Assembly (NCBI GenBank): GCA_049999725.1
Contig: JBNGIS010021462.1
Location: 1 to 64,000 of the forward strand
Direction: 5' to 3'
Source of the DNA: Haplomitrium mnioides
Lineage: Eukaryota; Marchantiophyta; Haplomitriopsida; Calobryales
Length of the DNA: 64,000 bases
The position numbers and the translations under genes are program-made. The notes under the pieces were generated by a model. The model saw nothing but the letters and a program-made list of their open reading frames with translations. It searched no databases and was not told the origin of the DNA. The stretch's first letter is position 1. Every line of letters starts with the position of its first letter. Below, in pieces: positions 55,634-64,000 of this stretch.

Positions 55634-57165
55634 TCGATCTCTAACAGCTCTATGTATGAATGTTGGGAATGCAAATGATTCTAACATTCAAAAAAACGTA
55701 ATTGAGACTTATTTTTTTATAGTTAGACTTATTTCCTATCTCTCATAGACCTATGTATGTAAGTTGGGAATGTAAATGATTTTACAATTCAAAAAAACCA
55801 AATTGAGACTTATTTTTCTATAGCTAGACTTAGTTTCTATCCCTAATAGACCTATGTATGTAAGTTGGGAATGTCCATGATTTTAGCATTTAAAAGAACC
55901 TAATTGAGACTTATTTTTTATAGTTACACTTATTTTCTATCTAGTATAGACCTATGTATGTAGATAGCGAATGTATATCAATTAAACATTCAAAAAAACG
56001 TAATTGAGACTTATTTTTTTAAAATTAGACTTATTTTCTATCTCTAATAGACCTATATGTATAAGGTGAGAATGTAAATGATTTTAGCATTCCAAAAAAC
56101 CTAATTTAGACTTATTTTCTTATAGTTAGACTTACTTGCTATCTCTAATACACCTATGTATCTAAGTTGGGAATGCATATGATTTTAGCATTCAGAAAAA
56201 CCTCATTGAGACTTATTTTTCTATAGTTTGACTTATTTTCTATGTCTAATAGACCTATGTATGTAAGTGGGGAATGTATATGATTTTAGCATTAAAAAAA
56301 CTTAATTTACACTTATTTTAATATAGTTAGACTTATTTTCTATCTCTAATAGACCTATGTATGTAAGTTGGGAATGTATATCATTTTCGCATTCAAAAAA
56401 ACGTAATTGAGACTTATTTTTTATAGTTAGACTTATTTTCTATCTCTAATAGACCTATGCATGTAAGTGGGGAATGTATATGATTTTAGCATTTGAAAAA
56501 AACCTAGTTAGACTTATTTTTTATATCTAATAGACCTATGTAAGTAAGTGGGGAATGCATATGATTTTAGCATTAGAAAAACTTAATTGAGACTTATTTT
56601 TTTATAGCTAGACTTATTTTCTATTTCTAATATACCTATATATGTAAGTGAGGAATGTATATGCATTTACCATTAAAAAAACTCTAGTTAAGACTTTTTT
56701 TTTTATAGCTAGACTTATTTTCTATCTCAAATAGACCTATGTATCTAAGTGGGGAATGTATATGATTTTAGCATTTAAAAAAACCTAATTCAGAATTAGC
56801 TTTTTAAAGCTAGACTTATTTTCTATCTCTAATATACCTATGTATGTAAGTGCGGAATGTATATGATTTTAGCATTTAAGAAAACCTAATTGAGACTTAT
56901 TTATTCATAGTTAGACTTATTTTCTATCTCTAATAGACCTTTGTATGTAAGTTGGGAATGTATATGATTTTGACATTTAGATAGGCCTAATTGAGACTTA
57001 TTTTTTTATAGTAAGACTTATTTTCAATCCCTAATACACCTATGTATGTAAGTGCGGAATGTATATGATTTTAGCATTTAAAAAAACCTAATTGACACCT
57101 ATCATTCTATAGTTAGACTTATTTTCTATATCTAATAGACCTTTGTATGTAAGTGGGGAATGTAA
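55634..57165. repeat. Satellite block between the solo LTR nest and element C
   Basis: About 15 units of the ~100-bp satellite. The first bases TCGAT are the right target duplicate of the solo LTR. It ends in mid-unit at GAATGTAA, where family C LTR sequence begins. Confidence 0.95.
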
Positions 57166-58608
57166 ATGGGAGGGGCTTTGCACCGAATGACCCCCAACTT
57201 CTATTTACCCATTCAGGAGTGACTGCGCCGCACTCAACCACACCCAAGCATATACAACCAAGCGCACATATGCCTCCTTCCAATGCCCACAGATGCTAGT
57301 CACACCCCTTCTTTAGGCCTTAACCTCGAGAGGTGCCACTTGGAAGACAAAGGACAATAGAACAGAGCATCCGATTCTTGGCTGTAGTGGTCTCTTGGAG
57401 AGCCTTGGTTGATTCATGGTTGCCTTACGGTCTTGGCCACTAGCCCACAATTGCTTCAACAACCCACCTGCTCATACACATCCATTTCCTCAAGCCACCT
57501 ACGAAGAGACTTTAATGCTGCTCAACCACTTTGTCTTATAATTTTGAAGTCCAGAACTGGACCCAATCACTTTGTTATACAAAAAGGAGCAGGTTCCAGT
57601 ATCCAATTATCACAATTACAATGTGGTTAGTCCTCACTCTCCCTGTCCAGGGTCTCCCCAGGATTGGACAGATGAAATGCAGGCTTTCTACAACTAAGAA
57701 CTTCACAGAACTACAAACAAAACACAAATCTAACTAGACACACATAAACATAGAGACACATATACTTCCACGTTGTCCTGCCAACATTACAATCCTTTCC
57801 ACCTTGCAAGAACCGATCGTTTCTCTCCAAATTTCCTTCAACTCTCTCCAACAACTTCAGTCTTCCTCTTCCTCTTCACCCACGCTTTCTCATCCAGATA
57901 GTTTTTCAACTTCCCTCGCGAGAAGCCTTGAATTTACTTCCTCAGGCTCGGAAGAGGATTTCTTTAACTTCTATCTTTGGAAGGCAGTCCCCTTGACTGT
58001 TGGCCACCCTTTCCACCTTGAGCTTCGAATGGATCTTTTATGCAGCGCGTAGACACTAACACAACCACTCCTCTCTTGACTCCACTTGATAATTGCGACC
58101 AGAAATGCCCCCAAGTGCCCCTATGATTGATGCTTCTGCACAAATGATGTTGAGACGACCCCAAGATCCCCCCTTGGCAACCTCTCACGAATTCAAGACC
58201 GAAAGAATTCCCCCTCAACTTCAAGTGGCGATCCACCTCCAATTGCTGGTCCACCCATGTGATGAGTCCACCTAGATCGCCTGAGGCTTTAGAGCTCCAT
58301 GCTCAACGATTCTCAGCGCCCCTCTAGTCCACCTCCACCCCCGCTGATCCCCCTGCACGAGTCCACTCCCTCACTTGATTCTTGGCTGGAATTCTCTCCT
58401 CTCTCTCTCGCCGCTTCCTCCTCTTCGAGTTTGCTCTCATAACTCAAATTTGCATAAACAACAACCCCCTCAATCTGGTAGCGATCTCAGCTATACCCCC
58501 CATGCAGCGCGTGTCCACCTGCAATGAATTCTTGATCAAGATCGATCCTCCCCCCTTTGCTGGATCGGCAGTTTTTCTCGTTAGCAACCATTTCTTGAGA
58601 AGCTGACA
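57166..58608 (-). repeat. 3' LTR of family C, outer end missing
   Basis: Collinear with 63017-64000 from ATGGGAGGGGCTTTGCACC onward. The outer ~83 bp found at 62934-63016 are absent. The inner boundary is tentatively the CTGACA at 58608, since family B LTRs share a TGTCAGC start on the - strand; I cannot check it because the sister LTR runs out of the window. ORFs 57409-57630 and 63261-63482 lie in this repeat, but their differences show no codon-position bias. Confidence 0.75.
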
Positions 58609-59019
58609 CCTGTAAGTCAGCCCGCGTTTAACGAGTATCAGTTGAAGCCCCCAGGATCGGAAGAGGAAAATCATGGAGAAGGATTGTCTGCACCTTGTTT
58701 TCACTTCGCAGTGCTCTTCCTTGCCGATTTTAGATTAAGAACCCCCTCGTTGCTGGTCGTGTTAGCAACCTTGTTGCAATCTTGATTCGATTCCTTCGAA
58801 GTGTTTCGTTAAGCGCAGATCAACAACTGGGTCGGAGAGATTTTTCCTGCAGGGAAATTCAAAGGGATCTGTTTGGAGAGGATTGGATTTGTAGCAGATG
58901 GGTTACGCAATGCATCCCACGGGTTGCTTCTCGATTATCCTTGATTTTCCTTGTTGCCATGCTCCCACGATTGCTCGTGGACCTTTGCAAGCAGCCACGC
59001 TTCCTCAAGCGCTCGCACC
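58609..59019 (-). other. Unassigned 0.4 kb between truncated pol and LTR, family C
   Basis: No ORF or family B/C coding similarity is visible. A GTTAGCAACC motif here (58762) repeats one in the LTR (58580). No purine tract can be placed with confidence. It may be LTR or internal sequence brought together by the deletion that removed RNase H and integrase. Confidence 0.4.
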
Positions 59020-60197
59020 AGGCACGTTGGAAACGCCACACTCAACCAAATTGCCACCTTTTTTTGGTCTACGGCAATTCCCTGGCTGGAGACTCTATGC
59101 CCCAGCAGTATCCCTTCTCTCACTACAAAGAAGCATTTCCCAGGGTGCAGCCGCAGTCCCGTTTCTCTGCATTGCTAAAAGATGAGTTGCACATCCTCCT
59201 CATGATCCTTGACCTTGCCGTATACTACGAAGTTGTCGATGAAGATTTCGAGGAACTTTCTGAGGTAGTCTCGGAACATGTTCATCATTAGTCTCTGGAA
59301 TGTACCTGGGGCGTTGTAGAGACCAAATGGCATTCGTCAAAAGGCGAACACTCCCCACTCCGTTGTGAAGGCAGTCTTTAGTTGGTCCTCCTCCCGTATC
59401 CACACTTGGTTGTAGCCGGAGTACCCGTCCATGAAACTATAAACTTCCTGGCCTGCCACCAGGTCCAACACACCATCAGTAAAAGGCATAGGGTAGTGGT
59501 CCTTCTTGGTCGCCGCATTCAGCTTGCGGTAGTCTTGGCACACCCTGATCTTTGGCTTCCCGTCCAAGCCTGCCTTTTTCTGCACCACCACTAAGAGGGA
59601 CACCCATTCACTATTCGGTACAGGGTAGATGAATTCTGTCTCTAGAAGCTTATCCACCTCCTTTTTCACCAATAGAGAGAAGTGTGGGTTCATTCGGTAT
59701 TGCCGCTGCCATACGGGGGTAGCATTATCTTCCAAGTCAATTTTGTGCTCCTCCAGCTCTCTGGGCATTCCCTTCAAGTCCGTATGGCTCCATGCAAACA
59801 CGTCGCTGAAGTTCCCTAAGATCTGCATGAAGGCTCTTTCAGCCCCCCTGTTTAAGGCGAAACCAAGCTGAAAAGTCTTTCCGCCATGGGCCGTTATCTC
59901 TCTGTATTGCTCCGCCCGGATGACCTCCACCCTATTTTTGTTCATGGAGTCACAGTCTGACTCCAAGTGGCCAAGTCGTTGGCCACCTACAGTAGGCTTC
60001 TTGTCATGCTCCCTTGTCCTCAATTGATGATCATCCTCCTCTGGGATGATAACTGCAATCAACTCCCCTTTTAGCGCAGGTCTAGGGCTGGAAGTGGATG
60101 CCCTTGACTCCCTTTTTTGCTCAGGTCTAGAGCTGAGGGTTGGCACTCTTGCCTCTGCCTTCGTCGTGCCCCAAATTCCAAAGACAAAAGTCTCCAA
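59020..60197 (-). pseudogene. Reverse transcriptase pseudogene, family C
   Basis: 60197-59337 is open for 286 codons: a variable N-terminal part, FAWSHTDLKGMPRELEEHK, fingers IRVCQDYRKLNAATKKDHYP, and palm YSFMDGYSGYNQVWIREE. A stop at 59337-59339 sits inside FAF-RMPFGL. The palm continues in frame with the catalytic box FIDN (59243-59232) in KFLEIFIDNFVVYG and the thumb LHPGKCFFVVREGILLGH. Similarity to B1 ends at about 59020 after VAFPT. The second catalytic Asp is Asn, as in B1. RNase H and integrase are absent. Confidence 0.88.
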
Positions 60198-60305
60198 CTA
60201 GTTGACCTTGGCTTCGGCACTGCCCAAAAAATCTGCCTCTGTCATGTCACTCACCAGTCTCAACCAGTAAGTGTCTTCATCCTCTGACTCCTCTTCTACT
60301 GACCA

Positions 60306-60833
60306 CTATGTGTCATACTCCTTATCCTCTATGGTCTCCCCTTCATGTGGGACAGAGCTGTAATGCACCACTATCCTACCAGGTCCGAACACTAGTGTGG
60401 AGTCTCCCCAATTGTGCATTACTTTGGCTCCATACAGCCAGGGCCTCTCGATCAAAGCAGGGTATGGGGAACTCTTTGATGGTCTCATCACCAAGTAGTT
60501 CAGTGCAAACTCCTTCCCCCCAATCCAAGTGGGCACCTTTAACAAGGCTCCCAAGGGCTTAGCCCTAGATCCATCCGCCAACCGCATAATCCTCTCGGTC
60601 GGGGAGAAAGTCTTGAAGCCCAGTCGGTATGCAGTCTCCTCCACCATGATATTCACTCCCGCCCCTCTATCCACTAGCACCAAGGACAAAGTGCACCCCG
60701 CAATCTGAATATCCATTTCAAGAGCTCTCTTATCTTTGTAGATCATACGCAGGTCGGCGGTGGTGCCCACCATAGGAAGCTTCCTTTTCCTTTTGGTGCC
60801 CATGAGTAGCTCATGGAGCTGCCTTTTGTACAC
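60306..60833 (-). pseudogene. Retropepsin-like protease, family C
   Basis: An open 175-codon segment matching B1 and B2: HELLMGTKRKRKLPMVG, LSLVLVDRGAGVNIMVEE, PTWIGGKEFALNYLVMRP and WLYGAKVMHNWGDSTLVFG. The catalytic triplet reads D-R-G, against D-G-G in family B. It ends at a stop after an acidic stretch (60306). 60198-60305 links to RT through more stops. Upstream, 60834-61094 holds the equivalent of the Glu-rich linker in broken frames. Confidence 0.78.
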
Positions 60834-61094
60834 AAGGCTATCCTTAATCAGCTGCCCTACAATTGCAGTGACCGAGCAATCCCTTACATCCCTCTAGATG
60901 CTATAGGGCACGCTATTGTTGGGTGGAGGCTAGGGCGCAGGGTCCTACTTGGCCTGCTCAGCACCATTCCTACGATTGACCTCTTGCAGGGTCTTCTCTA
61001 CCGCTTGTTGGGCTTCGGCCGCCTCCAGGGCTTCCAACTGCTTCTTCACCTCCTCCTCCTGCTTTGGATAGAATAACTTTGGGTGCTCTTTTTT

Positions 61095-62915
61095 CTAATC
61101 TGAGTCCTCCTCAGTAGGGAGCACATTCGCATCCCTCTCCTTTCTCCGAACCAGCTTGGCCTTTCTTTTTTCCTTGGCTCTGGCTGCAGCCATGGTGGCC
61201 ACTCTATAGTAGTCCTCCTCCACTGGGGTCTCTACTTCTGGAAACTCTGCCCCATGCTCCCATGAGGTGGTCACCAGGTTGACTGCTGTCGGCGAAGACG
61301 CCTGCTGGACCGGGTTGGGAGGCAACTCATGCCTTCTGGTATGGAGGCAATTGTTGGCCATATGACCTTCCTTTTTGCATCCTGTACAAAGCAGTGGCGG
61401 CATGCCATACCATTGCTTCCTGGGTTCCGGGCAATTAGGGGAAATGTGGCATGGTTGCCCACAGTTCCAGCACACCATTACCCTGGTCCTGTTTGGGCCG
61501 GCCCCTGGCCCTTCTGACCACGCGTGTCCCCAAGCCGCTGTCTGACCATACACTATATTGACAGGTTGGCCTGCCATTGGTCGAGGTTGGCTGGCCACCT
61601 AGTACACGAGTTTTGGTGGTTCCTCTTGCACGTATTCCACCTCCTCATGGTACCACTCCGCGGGGGGGGGGGGGGGGGGGGGGGTCCTCTCTCACATAAT
61701 GGATGGGCATCCCATCCAGGGGGCATTCTTGAGGGGAGTGCCCATAGGTGCGACACTTCACGCACTAGACATGGGCCCTCCGTGCCAACACTTTTTTGCC
61801 CTCGGGCTTCAGGCCGGCAAAATGGATCAACATGGCTTCCAATGTTGCGTTGATTTCATCCATAGGTCTTTAGCCCCCTCCTCTTGTTGGTCTCCCCACC
61901 AGCTCATCTGTCATGAGATTGGTGGGCCTTTTTCTCCTTGCCCTCCTTGTGCCGATCATGTTTCTTGGCCCACTTCTCTTTGGCCTCCTTTTTCTTTTTG
62001 CTGCCTTTTTTCTTCCGCCTCCTGTGGGATCTTTCATCCTCTGAGCTCTCAGGGCTGCTCTTGCTCTATGATTCAGACTCTGAAGAGGAGCTATCATCAG
62101 AGCTATCTTCTTGACTAGAGCTCTCTGAAGAACTGTCAAAATCATTCCTTCTCTTCGACTTTCTTTTGGAGCTTGCCACTTCAACCTTGATGTAAGATTA
62201 GGCTTCCTCCATTGCTTGCTCCAGGCATGTGGGCTTGGACCTCCTCACCCAGGCCCCTAGACTTCTGGGTAGGGCTGAAATAAACAAGGAGGTCAGCATC
62301 CCATCTGATGCAGGGGGGTTAATCTTTCTGGCCATCCTCTAGAACCGTTGAAGAAACTTCCTTACCTATTTGTGCTTCTTCATCTCCATCTGGCCGATCT
62401 TGATCAAGGCCTCGGACTCCCCTCCTATCTTTCTGAACTCCTCTAAGAAAGCCGCCTTGAAGGTGTCCCAATTCCTTTTGGTGGCCTTTGATAGTGCCTG
62501 GTACCAAGGGCCATCCTCCCCTTTTAACACCCCGAGAAGAATGGCCTCCTTAATGAGGTTCTCCCCATTTGCGTAGGCTGTACCCTCGAATTCATCCAAC
62601 CACTCATCTGGATCCTCCCTTGTTGATCTCCCGAATGTCTTGTATCTGAATCGGGATCTTTGTGTTACATGCCTCACATTGGCCATTGGGGTGATGGGCG
62701 GTATGGAACCAGAAGTTCTGGTTGTCCTTTCTAAGTTTCTCCCACTTCTGAGTGAGATCCCTCCTTTATCCAACCCGAGCAACCTCCTTGGCTGGTCTTC
62801 TTCCACCTCTAGTGCTAGGTTGCTCCCAGAATTCTAGACTCTTTTCCCTTGCTCCACTGTTTCACTCCACAAATAATTGCAAGGCTACTGTTCCAGAATT
62901 CTTTTGTCCCGCCAT
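61095..62915 (-). pseudogene. gag pseudogene with three zinc knuckles, family C
   Basis: The start ATG at 62915 gives MAGQKNSGTVALQL, then a stop. 62806-62366 is open (SRFRYKTFGRSTREDPDEWL, LIKEAILLGVLKGEDGPWYQ, EALIKIGQMEMKKHK). Stops follow at about 62365 and 62340, then ARKINPPASDGMLTSLFI, an acidic Ser-rich tract and a Lys/Arg tract (62184-61920). Knuckle one is near 61760-61718 (CVKCRTYGHSPQEC). After a G-run (61662-61684) and frame change, 61598-61095 carries knuckles two (CWNCGQPCHISPNC, about 61474-61431) and three (CTGCKKEGHMANNC, about 61390-61345). Architecture matches family B Gag; sequence is clearly diverged. Confidence 0.82.
61662..61684. repeat. Poly-G run (23 bases) inside family C gag
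   Basis: An uninterrupted G run; length is likely to vary and to be hard to sequence. It breaks the Gag frame between zinc knuckles one and two. Confidence 0.97.
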
Positions 62916-62923
62916 GATCGCCA
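62909..62923 (-). promoter_or_regulatory. Candidate primer binding site, family C
   Basis: On the - strand the LTR end GGGGCTGACA is followed by TACATTTTTT and then TGGCGATCATGGCGG. The TGG could pair with a tRNA CCA end, but I do not recognise the tRNA. The site overlaps the gag ATG. Confidence 0.4.
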
Positions 62924-62933
62924 AAAAAATGTA

Positions 62934-64000
62934 TGTCAGCCCCGTGGTCGGAGCCTTAACTTTTTTTTAACAAAGTTACCCCTGCTTAAGGGCTGACTTA
63001 GTGTTTCGGGACCTTTTATGGGAGGGGCTTTGCACCGAATGACCCCCAACTTCTATTTACCTGTTCAAGAGTGACTGTGCCACACTCAACCACACCCAAG
63101 CACATACAACCATGCGCACACACGCCTTCTTCCAGCGCCCACAGATTCTAGTCACACCTCTTCTTCAGGCTTTAACCTCGAGAGGTGCCACTTAGAAGAC
63201 ATTGGACGATAGAACAGAGCATCCGATTCTTGGCTGTAGTGGTCTCTTGGGGAGCCTTGGTTGATTCGTGGTTGCCTCACGATCTTGACCACTAGACCAC
63301 AATTGTTTCAACAACCCACTTGCTCATACACATCCATTTCCTCAAGCCACCCACAAAGAGACTGTAATGTTGTTGAACCACTTTGTCTTATAATTTTGAA
63401 GTCCAGAATTGGACCCAATCACTTTGTTATACAAAAGGGAGCAGGTACCAGTATCCAATTATCACAATTACAATGTGGTTAGTCCTGACTCCCCCTATCC
63501 AGGGTCTCCCCAAGATTGGACAGATGAAATGCAAGCTTTCTACAACTAAGAACTTCACAGAACTACAAACAAAACACAAATCTAACTAGACACACATAAA
63601 CATAGACACATATACTTCCACGTTGTCCTGCCAACATTACAATCCTTTCCACCTCGCAAAAACCGATCGTTTCTCTCCAAATTTCCTTCAACTCCCTCCA
63701 ACAACTTCAGTCTTCCTCTTCACCCACGCACTCTCATCCAGATAGTTTTTCAACTTCCCTCGCGAGAAGCCTTAAATTTACTTCCTCAAGCTCGGAAGAG
63801 GATTTCTTTAACTTCCACCTCTGGAAGGCAGTCCCCTCAACTGTTGGCCACCCTTTCCACCTTGAGCTTCAAATGGATCTTCTATGCAGCACGCAGGTAC
63901 TAACACAACCACTCCTCTCTTGACTCCACTTGATAATTGCGACCAGAAATGCCCCCAAGCGCCTCTAGGATTGATGCTTCTGCACAAATGATGTTGAGAC
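62934..64000 (-). repeat. 5' LTR of family C (partial, continues past window)
   Basis: Starts (in + direction) TGTCAGCCCCGTGG, and from 63017 is a direct repeat of 57166 onward to the window end. Confidence 0.88.

Larger units (their letters stand above)
57166..64000 (-). mobile_element. Family C Ty3/gypsy element, pol truncated, runs off the window
   Basis: 57166-58300 and 63017-64000 are direct repeats (LTRs). Between them the - strand reads gag (three zinc knuckles), protease and RT, closely related to family B but with a different LTR. Orientation follows from the coding strand and from gag ATG at 62915, just inside the right LTR. RNase H and integrase are missing. The left LTR lacks about 83 terminal bases present in the right one, so there is no visible left target duplication. 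Confidence 0.85.

Noticed and set aside
57409-57630. A 73-codon ORF conserved in both family C LTR copies (also 63261-63482)
   Set aside because: The LTR pair is simply similar, and the differences show no excess at third positions, so it is likely a chance ORF in a repeat.
1-64000. Host genes, tRNA or rRNA genes
   Set aside because: No ORF outside transposons has recognisable domains, and I saw no tRNA- or rRNA-like sequence; absence by eye is not proof.

Overview
The window looks like repeat-rich heterochromatin from a land plant with a large genome. The basis is plant-type Ty1/copia and Ty3/gypsy polyproteins, a long AT-rich satellite, and no recognisable host gene, tRNA or rRNA. I cannot name the species. 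Almost every base is satellite or LTR retrotransposon, and every retrotransposon coding region carries stops, frameshifts or deletions, so I annotate them as pseudogenes.

The base layer is a tandem satellite with a ~100-bp unit (9158-15916, 27832-28792, 46062-46812, 55634-57165), split by insertions. From left to right:
(1) 1-7695 is a Ty3 element, family A, + strand, with 1.7-kb LTRs. Its 5' LTR is cut by the window edge. It sits inside 7696-9157, the remaining part of a reverse-oriented LTR of family B.
(2) 15917-27831 is a full-length family B Ty3 element (B1) on the - strand, with ~3.5-kb LTRs and a 5-bp target duplication ATGTA in the satellite.
(3) 28793-46061 is a Ty1/copia element on the - strand with ~265-bp LTRs and target duplication GAGAC/AAGAC. 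It is split by a second family B element (B2, + strand, 34859-44913) that has lost RT, RNase H and integrase.
(4) 46813-55633 is a three-level nest of solo LTRs: a + family B solo LTR (target duplication TCTAT/TCGAT) holds a - family B solo LTR (CCTTA/TCTTA), which holds a + family A solo LTR.
(5) 57166 to the window end is a Ty3 element of a third family, C, on the - strand, related to B and with pol truncated after RT.

Points that go beyond routine transposon annotation: a 71-codon ORF inside the family A LTR whose two copies differ mostly at third codon positions; a regular 49-bp repeat array and GC-rich hairpin modules inside the family B LTR; an RT motif FIDN (second catalytic Asp replaced by Asn) shared by B and C; three zinc knuckles in B and C Gag; a repeated-flank assembly gap; and an insertion order that can be read from the nesting. 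Three 100-N gaps are present (1309-1408, 43822-43921, 52352-52451).
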